Assembly: GCF_003946215.1 (NCBI RefSeq)
Contig: NZ_RHOW01000004.1
Span: forward strand, 22,487 to 86,486
Source: Lapidilactobacillus mulanensis
GTDB lineage: Bacteria > Bacillota > Bacilli > Lactobacillales > Lactobacillaceae
Reading direction: 5' to 3'
Length of the DNA stretch: 64,000 nucleotides
Shown here one piece after another: positions 34,986-45,015 of this stretch. Both the position numbers and the translations under genes were made by a program. The notes below the pieces were generated by a model. It saw only the letters and a list, made by a program, of their open reading frames with translations. It had not been told where the DNA came from and did not search any database. Each line of letters begins with the position of its first letter. The first letter of the stretch is position 1.

Positions 34986-37394
34986 TTATTCGGTGCGGAT
35001 CATCAGGTCAATGTCTTGTTTGCGGATCATTCGCCAGGTGACTATCGCAAAGACTGCGCCGATCAAGAGTAGCGCTACTGCAGTTACGACTATCTCGATG
35101 ATCGGCCAATGAAATGACTTGTCCGATATTTGACCTGCACTCATCAGCTGATAGAGTCCGCGGGCAATACCACTGCCAAGCACACTACCGAAAACCCAAC
35201 CGCGAGTCAGCAACAGGGCGTTCTGAATACTTAACATCCCCGTGATCTGTTTAGCGGTCGTCCCGACCGATTGTAAGATTGCTAATCCACGTCGTTGTTC
35301 CAATAGCGCAGCAAAAGTATGGTTAATGATCGTGGCCAGACTGATCAGTGACAGCAACGTGATAAAGCCGTAAACACCTGTCCGCATGGCGGTAAGCGTT
35401 GCTTCAGCTTCGCGGGCATTTGCGACTTGATCATAGATATAAATATCACCCAACTCTAATTTCAAAGCCTTCACAAACGCCGTGTGAGTTTCCCGATCTT
35501 TCAACGTTAATCCTAAGCTATAAGTTAGCTGACTATCATCCACGTTTAATGTCGGTGCCCACTTTTCAAACGTTGATTGGGAGATTACCAATGCACTGTC
35601 GCCTGGATATAATATCAACTGATACTGTGGCAACGATTCGTGGGTAGCAAGATTGAAATGAGTCGTGATGATTTTGGTCTTAGTTTGCTTTCCTTGATCA
35701 TCCAGATTTTCCGTCGTGAAGCTGAGCGTTCTAGGATCATCCGGCTCAACGAGCGACTTCTCCGTTGCTTTCCCATCCGCCGTAGTATTGTATATTTTGC
35801 CATTGATGACGGTTGGCACACTATTAAATTCTTTTTTAGCCACGTCATTAGGAATCACGTATAACCACAACTGTCTATGCGACCACTTTTTCGCCTTGCC
35901 CATCATCATCAAAGACATTTCACGCACTACCTGAGATTCTTTGATGCCACCTTGCTCAGTCAGGATACGTTTAATATCTTGCATATCGATCTCCTGACTC
36001 TGCAAAGTACCGGTAATGTCAGCGGTGTAGCTTGGTGTTTGATCCTGCAAGACATTACGAACAAAGCCCGTGAGTCCGACGAAAATTGTGACCGTTGTCG
36101 TCAGCGTCACTAACATCGACCATTTGCGGGAACTCCGGCGATAATTTTTCAGTGCCAATTTCATGATCGGTTGTTTAACTCGACGGATCAGCCAAGTTGA
36201 CTTTAAATGACGCTTTGTTAATTTCGGTGACGGGTCTAATGCTCTGATCGCGACAATTGGCGTGACACGACTAGCTTTGTATGCCGGTCTCGCCGCTGCA
36301 AGTAACGTGATCAAGATCATGAACACGGCTGCGATCAATAACGGCAGCCAATCAACAACCAGCACCAGATCGAGTGGCAATTCATGATTGGCAAACATCC
36401 GTTTCAGCGAAGTCATCGCCAGTGTGATCCCACCGATTCCAAAGCCATAACCTAAGATCAAAGCGGGAACTGCTAGTAGGAGCGATTGTTGATAAACCAA
36501 ATGGTGCAATTGTTTCGGCGTGGTTCCAATTGATCGTAGTAAGCCATAACGTTGACGATGAGCCTTCACCGTCAGATTGATACTCGTGTAGATCATAATC
36601 AACGCAGCCACGCCAATAATGGCTAATACAGCTACCACAACGGCGACTAGTGCCCACTTCGTTTTTGAATCAGCAGATTCGCCAATTATATTTAAGGCTT
36701 GCTCCTGATAGATAATTGAACGAGCTTTCACACCATAACGTTTGGCCAGCATTGGCATTTTCTGATGAATGTCACGAGTTGACTTCACCTTTGCCATCAC
36801 GACTTGGCGACCAGCCGGTAAGGTCGACGCTGTATGAATAATTTGTCCTTCCGTTAAAAAGCCTTTGAACTGTGACATCACGCCGACAACTCGATACTTG
36901 TGCGTATCTTGGCCGGTTTTAACGGTGATCGTACGACCGATCTTGACATCACCGCCGATCAGCATCTCGGAGAGCATCACTTCATTGGACTTTCGCGGTA
37001 ACCGACCACCTACCAGTAATTGCTTCCCAGCTAACTTGAGATCAGCGGGGGTAATCGTGATTTGGGTCAAGGGATTATCTTTATCAGCGCCATACTCGCC
37101 AGCCTTAATTTCTTTGATCGCAACATTATTCTTGGTGGTATACGCGGCCGTGTTTGCAAACGCCTCTTCATCACGAAAGGCTTTCACGCGCTGACGACTG
37201 ACCCCACTGAATGAAACCTGCTGGCCGGCGCTATCTTTTACATAATAATTGTACATACTGATTTGCATGCTGCGCAGCCCAACTAGCACTGCCACTGCCA
37301 TCGTCGCGGCGATTGCCATGGCGAGAATAGTCATGATCGTGCGTGCTAATTCTGTCCGCAAACTGCGAATACTTAGTTTAGTCATAATCGACAT
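34986..37394 (-). CDS. FtsX-type ABC transporter permease
   Basis: Large permease of 802 residues with two FtsX units. A first membrane helix (about residues 18-40) is followed by a ~200-residue extracellular domain, three helices, then a second copy of this plan ending in three C-terminal helices. It works with the MacB-like ATPase encoded just upstream. The ATG is chosen because GAGGGG lies 8 bases before it; the frame is open five codons further. Together with a regulator and a short-loop kinase this is the layout of peptide-antibiotic sensing and export modules, though it is larger than BceB. Confidence 0.88.
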   Translation of the reverse strand: MSIMTKLSIRSLRTELARTIMTILAMAIAATMAVAVLVGLRSMQISMYNYYVKDSAGQQVSFSGVSRQRVKAFRDEEAFANTAAYTTKNNVAIKEIKAGEYGADKDNPLTQITITPADLKLAGKQLLVGGRLPRKSNEVMLSEMLIGGDVKIGRTITVKTGQDTHKYRVVGVMSQFKGFLTEGQIIHTASTLPAGRQVVMAKVKSTRDIHQKMPMLAKRYGVKARSIIYQEQALNIIGESADSKTKWALVAVVVAVLAIIGVAALIMIYTSINLTVKAHRQRYGLLRSIGTTPKQLHHLVYQQSLLLAVPALILGYGFGIGGITLAMTSLKRMFANHELPLDLVLVVDWLPLLIAAVFMILITLLAAARPAYKASRVTPIVAIRALDPSPKLTKRHLKSTWLIRRVKQPIMKLALKNYRRSSRKWSMLVTLTTTVTIFVGLTGFVRNVLQDQTPSYTADITGTLQSQEIDMQDIKRILTEQGGIKESQVVREMSLMMMGKAKKWSHRQLWLYVIPNDVAKKEFNSVPTVINGKIYNTTADGKATEKSLVEPDDPRTLSFTTENLDDQGKQTKTKIITTHFNLATHESLPQYQLILYPGDSALVISQSTFEKWAPTLNVDDSQLTYSLGLTLKDRETHTAFVKALKLELGDIYIYDQVANAREAEATLTAMRTGVYGFITLLSLISLATIINHTFAALLEQRRGLAILQSVGTTAKQITGMLSIQNALLLTRGWVFGSVLGSGIARGLYQLMSAGQISDKSFHWPIIEIVVTAVALLLIGAVFAIVTWRMIRKQDIDLMIRTE

Positions 37395-37398
37395 CTGA

Positions 37399-38067
37399 TC
37401 ACCCCTCACTTGGTTGCAACTGGCCGTCTTCGATCGTGATTACCCGACTAGCCTGTTGCGCAATTAAAGGATCATGGGTGATCACAACGATTGTCTGGCC
37501 TTCTTTAACGTTGGCATAATGCAATAGCCGCATGATTTCTTGTGAGTTGCGTTGATCGAGATTTCCCGTCGGTTCATCCGCCAGCACAATTGCCGGTTGA
37601 TTGATCAGTGCCCGACCGATGGCGACCCGTTGTTGCTGCCCTCCGGAAAGTTGACTCGGCAACGCATCCGCCTTGTTGACTAATCCCAGAGAAGCCAAGA
37701 GTGCGGTTAATTCTGCTTGGGGAATACTTTTGCCATCTAACTCTGCGGGCAACGTGATGTTTTCTGCGACCGTGAGATTGGGGATCAGATTATAAAATTG
37801 ATAAATCAAGCCGACCTGCCGCCGCCGAAAAATCGCCAGCTGGGTTTCGTTCAGCGAATAAAGATCGGTATCGTAAAGTTGCACCGTGCCACTCGTTGGT
37901 CGATCAACACCGCCCAATAAATGTAATAACGTCGATTTACCCGAACCAGACGGCCCGACAATGGCGACAAATTCACCGGGTTCGATTGCGAGACTGACAT
38001 GATCCAACGCCGGCCGTTCCTCACCCGAATAATCCTTGACAAGATCAGTTGCTGTTAATATTGACAT
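37399..38067 (-). CDS. ABC transporter ATPase, MacB/LolD-like
   Basis: A 222-residue ATPase with Walker A GPSGSGKST, Q-loop YQFYNLIPNLTVAENITLP, signature LSGGQQQRVAIGRAL, Walker B IVLADEPTGNLD and H-loop THD. It fits the FtsX-coupled family. AGAGGTG lies 8 bases before the ATG. The permease starts 4 bases after the stop. Confidence 0.93.
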   Translation of the reverse strand: MSILTATDLVKDYSGEERPALDHVSLAIEPGEFVAIVGPSGSGKSTLLHLLGGVDRPTSGTVQLYDTDLYSLNETQLAIFRRRQVGLIYQFYNLIPNLTVAENITLPAELDGKSIPQAELTALLASLGLVNKADALPSQLSGGQQQRVAIGRALINQPAIVLADEPTGNLDQRNSQEIMRLLHYANVKEGQTIVVITHDPLIAQQASRVITIEDGQLQPSEG

Positions 38068-38121
38068 GATTTTCACCTCTTAACTTGCAGTCTACCCGTT
38101 GTAAGTGACAATCAAGTGACA

Positions 38122-39132
38122 TTATTTAAAAAGTTCCAGCCGATATTCCACGCCAGCGGCCACATTATTCACAGACAGGCGCCCATCGCCAGCCTTAGCG
38201 ATGCCTTCTGCAATCGCCAACCCGATTCCAAGATTATTCTGCGAACTCTGACTTCCCCGATAAAAGCGCTCGAATAAATGTGGCAAGTCGCTTTCTGGAA
38301 TGGGCTCACCATGATTAGTCACACTGATCACCGTCGAAATTGGCGTTGCACTCGCTGAAATCGTAACGGTAGAATGCGTCGGTGCGTGTTCAACCGTATT
38401 TTTTAAAATATTAATTATCGCTTCTTGCATCAGTCTGACGTTGACACTGATTTCCATCGCCGCGGGAATTTGCCAATCCAAACGCAACTCGGCATCCGCA
38501 ATCAGTGGCAATAAATAGTTCAAACTTTGATGCAATAATTGGTCCACACTCATTTGCTCGCGTGCTTGACTCAATGTGTGCGTGTCGACTTTCGCCATTA
38601 AAATTAATTGTTCGACTAATTTGGCTAAACGTTGATTTTGTTGTAATAATTCTGCTCGACTCGTCGTGACATTGTCTGGTGCTAATAATTCCGTTAGATT
38701 ATCGATCGTCGCGATCGGGGTCCGCAATTGATGGGCGATGTCGGTGATCGCCACCGTTAATTGTTGGCGATCCCGATCCAAATCTTCGCGCATTGCCTCA
38801 GTCTGGCGCACGTAATGATACAACTCATTATGCAACGACGAAAAAAGTCCCTCATCATTGAGCGACATCTGATAATCGGTATGTCCCGTTCGCGCCGCGC
38901 GTAATTGATCGTCGATTGCGGTCAAACGTTGCGTGATTTCTCGCATCCAGCGCCAGCTTGCCACCGTAATTAAGGCAGCCACCAGAATGAATAGGCCTAA
39001 TAATAACCAACCGTTTTGAAAAGACGCCCACCAGCTGGTAAACAGTCCAGCACCAACAATCATCACCAAACAGATTGCTAGCCAAACGATGCTACGCGTT
39101 TCGGGTTGGCGCAAATAATGATTTTTAAACAT
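38122..39132 (-). CDS. Sensor histidine kinase with short extracellular loop
   Basis: A 336-residue kinase with two N-terminal hydrophobic helices (about 16-34 and 43-62) separated by only ~10 residues, typical of intramembrane-sensing kinases such as BceS. HisKA has DIAHQLRTPIATIDN; HATPase motifs are INILKNTVEHA and FERFYRGSQSSQNNLGIGL. The ATG lies inside the last codons of the regulator gene (ATGTTTAA), so translation is coupled. Confidence 0.92.
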   Translation of the reverse strand: MFKNHYLRQPETRSIVWLAICLVMIVGAGLFTSWWASFQNGWLLLGLFILVAALITVASWRWMREITQRLTAIDDQLRAARTGHTDYQMSLNDEGLFSSLHNELYHYVRQTEAMREDLDRDRQQLTVAITDIAHQLRTPIATIDNLTELLAPDNVTTSRAELLQQNQRLAKLVEQLILMAKVDTHTLSQAREQMSVDQLLHQSLNYLLPLIADAELRLDWQIPAAMEISVNVRLMQEAIINILKNTVEHAPTHSTVTISASATPISTVISVTNHGEPIPESDLPHLFERFYRGSQSSQNNLGIGLAIAEGIAKAGDGRLSVNNVAAGVEYRLELFK

Positions 39133-39772
39133 CGACAAAATACCCCATTCCGCGAATCGTCCGAATTAATTGAGGCTGGGTTGGATCTGGTTCTAATTTT
39201 TCACGCAGGCGCTTGATGGTCACCGTTAGCGTATTGTCGTTGACAAAATTATCGTGTGCATCCCAAATTACCGCGATCAATTGCTCGCGGCTAATTAATT
39301 GTCGTTGATTCTGCGCAAAATAAACTAGCAAGCGCCATTCTGTTGCCGTCAACGTGATCGGCCGCCCTGCTCGCAACACTTGTCCTTTTGCCAAAGCAAT
39401 CTCTAGCTGACCCATCGTCAAAATTGACTGCGGCATTAATTTTGCTAGTCGCGCCTTGAGCACGCGTAAACTGGCCGGCTTGACGACAAAATCGTCCGCC
39501 AATTGTAGGCCGGCGATTTCCGTTGATTCTTGATCGTTGGCCGTTAGCACCAACACTTTGCCACTGATCAACTGTCGCCACTGACGCAACCAACTTAAGC
39601 CGTCACCATCAGGCAAGGTCAAGTCTAAAATCAGCGCATCCCAGTTGGACTGCTGTAATTTGCGTGCGGCTTCTTTCAAAGACGCCGCGCCATCGACCTC
39701 ATGCGTTGCCGCAAAAAACGTCATCATGCTTTCTCTTAAAACACGTTCATCTTCAATAATTAATAATTTCAC
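39125..39772 (-). CDS. OmpR-family response regulator
   Basis: A 215-residue regulator: receiver domain with IIEDE, phospho-acceptor Asp50 in ALILDLTLPDGDG and conserved Lys in VVKPAS; then a winged-helix DNA-binding domain (LTATEWRLLVYFAQN ... VTIKRLREKL). The GTG start follows AGGCGG. First gene of a four-gene operon with its kinase, ATPase and permease, so it probably controls that exporter. Confidence 0.93.
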   Translation of the reverse strand: MKLLIIEDERVLRESMMTFFAATHEVDGAASLKEAARKLQQSNWDALILDLTLPDGDGLSWLRQWRQLISGKVLVLTANDQESTEIAGLQLADDFVVKPASLRVLKARLAKLMPQSILTMGQLEIALAKGQVLRAGRPITLTATEWRLLVYFAQNQRQLISREQLIAVIWDAHDNFVNDNTLTVTIKRLREKLEPDPTQPQLIRTIRGMGYFVDV

Positions 39773-39840
39773 GGGCTCACCGCCTATCTTGCCCAATTAT
39801 AACGTAGCCTGATAGCGCAAACAACCGAATTTTCCCGACG

Positions 39841-39870
39841 AAAAAAGCCCGGCATGTAAATGCCGAGCTT
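39841..39870 (-). terminator. Terminator of rclA-like gene
   Basis: AGCCCGGCAT / ATGCCGAGCT (39846-39855 / 39860-39869), one mismatch, with a U-run on the minus strand, about 30 bp after the oxidoreductase stop. Confidence 0.88.
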
Positions 39871-39900
39871 CATTATTAATTCCGTTTTAAAATGTAGCAG

Positions 39901-41229
39901 TTAGGCGAAAACATCGTTAAGTGCCTCGGTCATGGTTGGATGGCTATAAATCTGATCCCGCAATTCCGTCACCGGAATTTTTTGATTCAGCGCCAACGTG
40001 ATCAAGTTGATCGTCTCGTAAGCCTCTTCGGCATAGATCGTCATGCCTAATAGCGTGTTGTTTCGTGGATCGACCACGGCTTTGTATAAACCGCGCGCAT
40101 CGCCCAAAACTTGCGCCTTGGGAACCGCCGCCGCAGCTAATTTTTTAACGATTGGTTGATAGCCTTGCGCAACCGCTTCCGCTTCGGTGAGACCCACCGT
40201 GGCAATCGCCGGCTTCAAAAAAGTCACCCGTGGAAAAGCAGGACGATTGGCCAACGTGCGCGTTTGATCGCCGAACAATTGATTGTTGACGATCCGCCAA
40301 TCATCCAGCGAAACATAAGTGAATTGCGGCCCACCATTCACATCTCCCAGCGCCCAAATATTAGGCGCGGTCGTTTCTAGCTTCTCATTCACGACAATCG
40401 CGCCATGTTTGCCTCGTTCGATCGAAGTCCGCTCCAAATGCAGGTCAGCCACATTCGCCTGCCGACCGGTCGCAACCAATAAAGCGTCCACTGTTAAGGT
40501 GTGCACCTCATGATTTTGCCGATAGGAAAGTTCGACGCCATCTTCGGTATCGTGTACAGAAACCAGTTCACTTTCCAAAAGGAATTCAATCCCATCTGCC
40601 TGCAAATCTTCGCTAGCCATCTGCGCAACTTCTGGTTCAAACCCACGCAATACTTGTGGTTGGTTGACTAGCACCGAGACTTCACTGCCAAACTGCGCAT
40701 ACATCGACGCAAATTCTAAGCCGATCGGTCCACCACCAAGAATCGCCAGATGTTGAACTTGTTCCGTTTGCGCCAATAATTCTTGCGACGTATAAACATG
40801 CCGACTCTCCTGGAGCCCCTCGATTGCAGGCACAAATGCTTTTGACCCTGTGTTGATAAAGATACGGTCGGCGGTTAATTGTTGCTCGCTAGAATCATCT
40901 TTGACTAACAGCGTCTGATCGTCCAAAAATTCTGCATCTGCATTCAAAACCGTGGCCGTTTCTTGATCGGCCACCTTATGATAATTTTTGTCACGCAACT
41001 TACCAGTCAATTGATTCTTGATCTGAATCGCTTGTCCATAAGACACGCCACGCTGCGCACTGGTAATTAAATTCTTAGTCGGAATACAAGCCACGTTAAT
41101 ACAAGTCCCACCGTACATTTGCGCGTCTTTTTCAATTACAAGTACTTCTTTGCCGTGTTGCGCCAAAGTTGCAGCCAGCGTCTTCCCCGCTTTGCCGAAA
41201 CCAATAATAATATTGTCGAAATGTTTCAT
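39901..41229 (-). CDS. rclA: RclA-like flavin disulfide reductase, probable hypothiocyanous acid reductase
   Basis: Class I pyridine-nucleotide disulfide oxidoreductase of 442 residues. It tracks E. coli RclA closely: IIIGFGKAGKTLAATLAQHG, redox pair MYGGTCINVACIPTKNLI, LGGGPIGLEFASMYAQFG, ALGDVNGGPQFTYVSLDDWR and C-terminal IYSHPTMTEALNDVF. RclA and its relatives in Gram-positive bacteria reduce hypothiocyanous acid with NADPH and protect against host-made reactive chlorine or thiocyanate oxidants; that activity is inferred here. A TATAAT (41280-41285) and ATGGAGGTG precede the gene. Confidence 0.88.
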   Translation of the reverse strand: MKHFDNIIIGFGKAGKTLAATLAQHGKEVLVIEKDAQMYGGTCINVACIPTKNLITSAQRGVSYGQAIQIKNQLTGKLRDKNYHKVADQETATVLNADAEFLDDQTLLVKDDSSEQQLTADRIFINTGSKAFVPAIEGLQESRHVYTSQELLAQTEQVQHLAILGGGPIGLEFASMYAQFGSEVSVLVNQPQVLRGFEPEVAQMASEDLQADGIEFLLESELVSVHDTEDGVELSYRQNHEVHTLTVDALLVATGRQANVADLHLERTSIERGKHGAIVVNEKLETTAPNIWALGDVNGGPQFTYVSLDDWRIVNNQLFGDQTRTLANRPAFPRVTFLKPAIATVGLTEAEAVAQGYQPIVKKLAAAAVPKAQVLGDARGLYKAVVDPRNNTLLGMTIYAEEAYETINLITLALNQKIPVTELRDQIYSHPTMTEALNDVFA

Positions 41230-41317
41230 TGACGAACACCTCCATTAGATTAAACTCAGCTGAATCAATATTGTTAATAATTATAACGCGAAAAGATAAA
41301 ATCATCCGATTGCAGAA

Positions 41318-41360
41318 CTGAACCCCAATAATTTGGATTTAACCAATTATTGGGGTTCAG
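41318..41360. terminator. Long inverted repeat between rclA and the Cys-free protein gene
   Basis: CTGAACCCCAATAATT and its reverse complement (41318-41333 / 41345-41360) form a 16-bp stem with an 11-base loop. It lacks a good T-run on either strand. It may be a weak terminator for the minus-strand gene upstream or a protein-binding site. Confidence 0.55.
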
Positions 41361-41402
41361 CCTCACAAAGAAAATTTGTGAATATTTTTTAATTGAACGA
41401 CG

Positions 41403-41963
41403 CTAATCCATTGCTAAAATCTGACCGGTTGCAATCGGCAGTGTCACGTGTGCATCATAATGACCAACCATGCCAGCTACACTCTCGGGCAAATCTAGGC
41501 TAGCGGGCACACCGTGAATATAAATCACACGTTTTTCTAGGTGCAGCTCATCATCGCCGAACGCTTTTTTGAAATTAGCTTGCAACTCTGGCAATGAAAC
41601 GCGCTTCTCGTAGACGAAATCGCCATTTTCATCGGAAACGGGATAACGATCATGGGGAATATCCATGTGTTCTGGCGCATCATCAAAGGGAACCATCGTT
41701 GTGCCCGAAACAGCTGCTGTCTCAGGCAAATCAACAAAACCGTCACCGTTTTTATCTTGCGCTAAAGTGGCAATCAACGCCTGCGAACCATCCGGATTAC
41801 CGTGGAAATGTTCCCAGTGCGCCATTTTGGCAGGTGTGTTGTGCATTTCGATCCGAATAATCAACTCTTCGCCAGCGACTTCGAACGTCGCGTGACCATA
41901 AGCAGCATGACCAATTTTGTCAGCATTGAGTGAAACAATTTGTGCTTCATAATGTGTTGTCAT
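41403..41963 (-). CDS. Cysteine-free protein of unknown function
   Basis: A 186-residue soluble, acidic protein with no Cys and many His: AHWEHFHGNPDG, HMDIPHDRYP and VIYIHGVPASLDLPESVAG. A segment DKNGDGFVDLPE resembles an EF-hand loop. The C-terminal VGHYDAHVTLPIATGQI looks like a closing beta segment. I do not recognise the family; the pattern faintly recalls CHRD or Cu/Zn-dismutase-like beta sandwiches, not enough to name it. The ATG follows AAGGGAG by 9 bases; the frame is open 16 codons further but has no ribosome site. No signal peptide. Confidence 0.75.
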   Translation of the reverse strand: MTTHYEAQIVSLNADKIGHAAYGHATFEVAGEELIIRIEMHNTPAKMAHWEHFHGNPDGSQALIATLAQDKNGDGFVDLPETAAVSGTTMVPFDDAPEHMDIPHDRYPVSDENGDFVYEKRVSLPELQANFKKAFGDDELHLEKRVIYIHGVPASLDLPESVAGMVGHYDAHVTLPIATGQILAMD

Positions 41964-42074
41964 CGATAAATCTCCCTTCAATTGACGAGCAGAACGCTCT
42001 GTAATCATCATACTTCAAAGTAAATATAAGTGGAAATTTTACGGCTTATTTTTTGTTAACGCTGGAAAAATTCA

Positions 42075-42871
42075 TGAGATAGTTTTGAAGGCTTTGTTTG
42101 CGTGTCGCAGGATTTAGTTTGGTTCCGTCAGAATGCTACAAAAAAATGTTGCGCCTCGCTGTGTGCTAGCTTTTAAAATCTCACCCTAATTCTCGAAGGC
42201 TTTGTTTACGTGAGGTGGGATTTAGTTTGGTTCCGTCAGAACGCTCCAGAAAATAGTTGCGCCTCGCTGTGGGGATGACTTCAAGCCTTTGCAAAATCGG
42301 CAAAGTCTTGAAGATCACCCTTGTTCTAGCGGGACTATGGTTTTGTGGAGAAATGCATTATTAGTCAACTTATCTGAGAACGTTTAAGAAATAATCTGGT
42401 CCCGCAAGAACAATTTCACTGCGAGTCGCAACTTTTTCTTCCGCGTTCTGACTCATCTCGGCAGTTTTATAGTGGTCGCTCCAGTCAACGTCTAGTCCTG
42501 TGCGACTGATTTTAAGCGCAACTTTAATTTCTAGAGGACGAAAGGCGGACTTGATCATCACACAAACTTCTTCGTTCAACTTTTCAAAGTAACGGCAACA
42601 ATGTTAATCAAATTTGATGAACCCTGTTATTCAGATCCTTCACTAAACGAAATAAGTTTAGGCAGAAGTTGCGGAAGAAAATAGTGGGATTGCAGTGGTA
42701 TTTCTGTTAACGAACGGCCTTCGTGAGTTTACAGAAAGGGAAAATGTGAGATCCGACGTTTTTCCGGAGCTCACATTTTAGGCGGAAAACTTTTGGCGTA
42801 CTTCCAAAAGCTTGGAGCCGTCCCCACAGCAACCTCCCACTATTTTCTGGAGCAACTTCTGCCGCAGGTAG
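42075..42871 (-). repeat. Mosaic palindromic element, copy 5 (modules B-linker-D)
   Basis: A reverse-oriented copy between divergent genes. Left end CTACCTGCGG at 42871; module B 42661-42862, bounded by GGCAGAAGTTGCxxxAGAAAATAGTGGGA and its complement (about 29 bp); linker 42590-42660; module D about 42200-42590. A ~100-bp partial duplication of the D end lies at 42098-42175, with GGTTCCGTCAGAAnGCT repeated. The usual GCCGGAACCACA end is not recognisable. A 69-codon frame (42370-42579) crosses module D. The remaining 42872-43029 holds the moxR promoter (TATACT near 42943). Confidence 0.87.
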
Positions 42872-43029
42872 ATTATTTTTCGCACGTTTGAAATATATTA
42901 TTCAAAGAGCGCTATCTTTTTACCCACTCCCAAATATTTCAGGTATACTAAATGTAATCGTTAACAACCAAACAATTATCACATCATAACAACGGGCGCA
43001 GATCAGAATTTAATCGCGGGAGGCACAAC

Positions 43030-43968
43030 ATGGAAATCGAAGCAGCAAAAACATTGATAGATAACGCCATCACCGAAATGGAAAAGGTGATCGTCGGCAA
43101 ACGCACAACTTTGCAGCTCACCGTAACTGCCCTGCTCGCTAACGGCCACGCGCTATTCGAAGACGTTCCCGGCGTTGGCAAAACCACCCTCGCCAAAACG
43201 ATGGCGACCACGTTTGCGGGCACTTACAATCGAGTGCAATTCACGCCGGATTTATTACCGAGTGATATTATCGGCGTCTCGATTTTCGACCGGCAAAAAA
43301 ATCAATTCGAATTCAAACCCGGGCCAATTTTCGCCACATTCTTACTCGCCGACGAAATCAACCGCGCTACCCCACGCACACAATCCGCCTTATTAGAAGC
43401 CATGGCAGAAAATCGGGTCACGTTAGATGGCGCCACTCATTATCTCGACGATAGTTTTTTCGTGTTGGCAACTCAGAACCCGACTGATTACGAAGGCACT
43501 TATCCGCTGCCAGAAGCGCAAATGGACCGGTTCATTATGCGACTCAGCATTGGTTATCCCAACTTCGACGACGAGCTGAAATTATTGACCCAAAGACAAT
43601 CAGAACCAAATCTTGAAATTCAGCAAGTTGTCAGCCACGACCAATTAATCGACTTGAAACAAACCGTTCAGTCTGTTCACATCGATCCCGTGTTATTGCG
43701 CTATATTCTCGATTTAGCGACTGCGACTAGACAACATCCTTCAGTCCGCTTAGGTATCAGTCCCCGCGGTTCATTGGCACTGGCGGCGGCAAGCCGTGCC
43801 TTCGCGTTGACGAACGGTCGCGATTACGTGATCGCCGCCGACATTCAGGCGCTGATCCAACCGGTTTTTGGACACCGTATCATTTTAAACGCAAGCAATG
43901 CCAGCGTTCGTGATCAAATTTTGAGCGACATCGTCAAAAGTATTCCCGTACCGATTCGGGGTGAGTAA
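43030..43968 (+). CDS. MoxR-type AAA ATPase
   Basis: A 312-residue AAA+ ATPase, thought to act as a chaperone for metal- or complex-assembly of its operon partners. Walker A is EDVPGVGKTTLAK, Walker B ATFLLADEINRATPR; sensor 1 is FVLATQNPTDYEGTYPLPEA and the lid reads RLGISPRGSLALAAASRA. GGGAGG precedes the ATG. It is first of three genes (MoxR, DUF58, transglutaminase), a common conserved trio. Confidence 0.95.
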   Translation: MEIEAAKTLIDNAITEMEKVIVGKRTTLQLTVTALLANGHALFEDVPGVGKTTLAKTMATTFAGTYNRVQFTPDLLPSDIIGVSIFDRQKNQFEFKPGPIFATFLLADEINRATPRTQSALLEAMAENRVTLDGATHYLDDSFFVLATQNPTDYEGTYPLPEAQMDRFIMRLSIGYPNFDDELKLLTQRQSEPNLEIQQVVSHDQLIDLKQTVQSVHIDPVLLRYILDLATATRQHPSVRLGISPRGSLALAAASRAFALTNGRDYVIAADIQALIQPVFGHRIILNASNASVRDQILSDIVKSIPVPIRGE

Positions 43969-45015
43969 ATGAAATGGCGACACGTTTGGCGCAATATGAG
44001 TTACTTTTTCTGTCTGATCGTTTTGAGTTTATTCGGGATTATTTTCAATACCAGCTCCAGTTTATTCGTGACTAACGTGGCCTTTATGCTGATCGTTCTC
44101 AGCTTATTAAGTCTGGCCTGGCCGTTGAAAAAATTACAAATTGAACATTCGGCGCAACAAATTCATGCTCACGATTCTCAACAACCTCTACAACTCGTTT
44201 TGCAGGGCCGCGGGTTTTTTCCACGAATTGTAATTAAAAGTCCCACTGAACCACTCCTATCCACCATTTATTATGGGCAGAAAACGCCCTTCACTTGGTC
44301 GCAAGCACTCGACCGCGGCGTTTACACGAGTATGCCCTTGGCGGTCACGGCCAGTGATTTTTTTGGCATCGCCAAAAAATCACGCCGCTTAAAATGGCAT
44401 CAACCATTAGTCGTTGGTCCACAAATCGAGACCGATTTTGCCAATAAGATTGCGGCGGCTCTGGTGCAAATGGTCCAGGCTGCCGCGCAAGACACCGCCT
44501 TAACTTCGATGGATCTGCAATCATTACGCAATTATCGCGTTGGCGATCCGATCAATATGATCGACTGGAAAATCACTGCTAAAGAAGACAATATTATTAT
44601 TCGCAAGAATGAACCCGAGAAGCGCGTGCATTGGCAGGGAATTTTTCTCGGTGAGCCTGACGACGCGTTTGAAATTCGACTCGGTACTTTTTTTAGCTTG
44701 GCCGCAAATACGACGCTTTGGGAACGTAGTCTTTATGTAACTGATCGCATTTATGAGGCGCCAACTTGGACCGAACTCGCGGAATTACAAGCCAGTCCTG
44801 TCGCACTGAAAAATCTGATGGCGACTAGTCCCAGTCCCAAACAGACTTTGATTATTTTCGGGAGTCAGCAGCTAACCTATGATGGCTTGAAAACACAATT
44901 CGGAAAAACCGCGTTGATTTATGTACAGGTCAATGACCAAGCGGCGTCGATTCAAAGTGCGCGAATGAATTTAGTTGTGGCAAGGAGGGATGAGCATGCC
45001 CAAGTGGCTTCGTAA
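43969..45015 (+). CDS. DUF58 membrane-anchored protein
   Basis: A 348-residue protein with two N-terminal hydrophobic helices (about 10-30 and 35-53) and a large cytoplasmic or vWA-like domain. The DUF58 signature is visible: LQSLRNYRVGDPINMIDWKI followed by TAKEDNIIIRKNEPE. Its ATG follows the moxR stop directly and its end overlaps the next gene by 20 bases, so all three genes are translationally coupled. The exact role is unknown in the family. Confidence 0.92.
   Translation: MKWRHVWRNMSYFFCLIVLSLFGIIFNTSSSLFVTNVAFMLIVLSLLSLAWPLKKLQIEHSAQQIHAHDSQQPLQLVLQGRGFFPRIVIKSPTEPLLSTIYYGQKTPFTWSQALDRGVYTSMPLAVTASDFFGIAKKSRRLKWHQPLVVGPQIETDFANKIAAALVQMVQAAAQDTALTSMDLQSLRNYRVGDPINMIDWKITAKEDNIIIRKNEPEKRVHWQGIFLGEPDDAFEIRLGTFFSLAANTTLWERSLYVTDRIYEAPTWTELAELQASPVALKNLMATSPSPKQTLIIFGSQQLTYDGLKTQFGKTALIYVQVNDQAASIQSARMNLVVARRDEHAQVAS

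Noticed and set aside
42370..42579. A 69-codon frame inside module D of copy 5 with a plausible protein-like sequence
   Set aside because: The same sequence in copies 3 and 6 has TAG in place of its TGG codon, and the region is part of a palindrome. The frame is best explained by the repeat, not by a gene, though a decayed peptide gene cannot be fully excluded.
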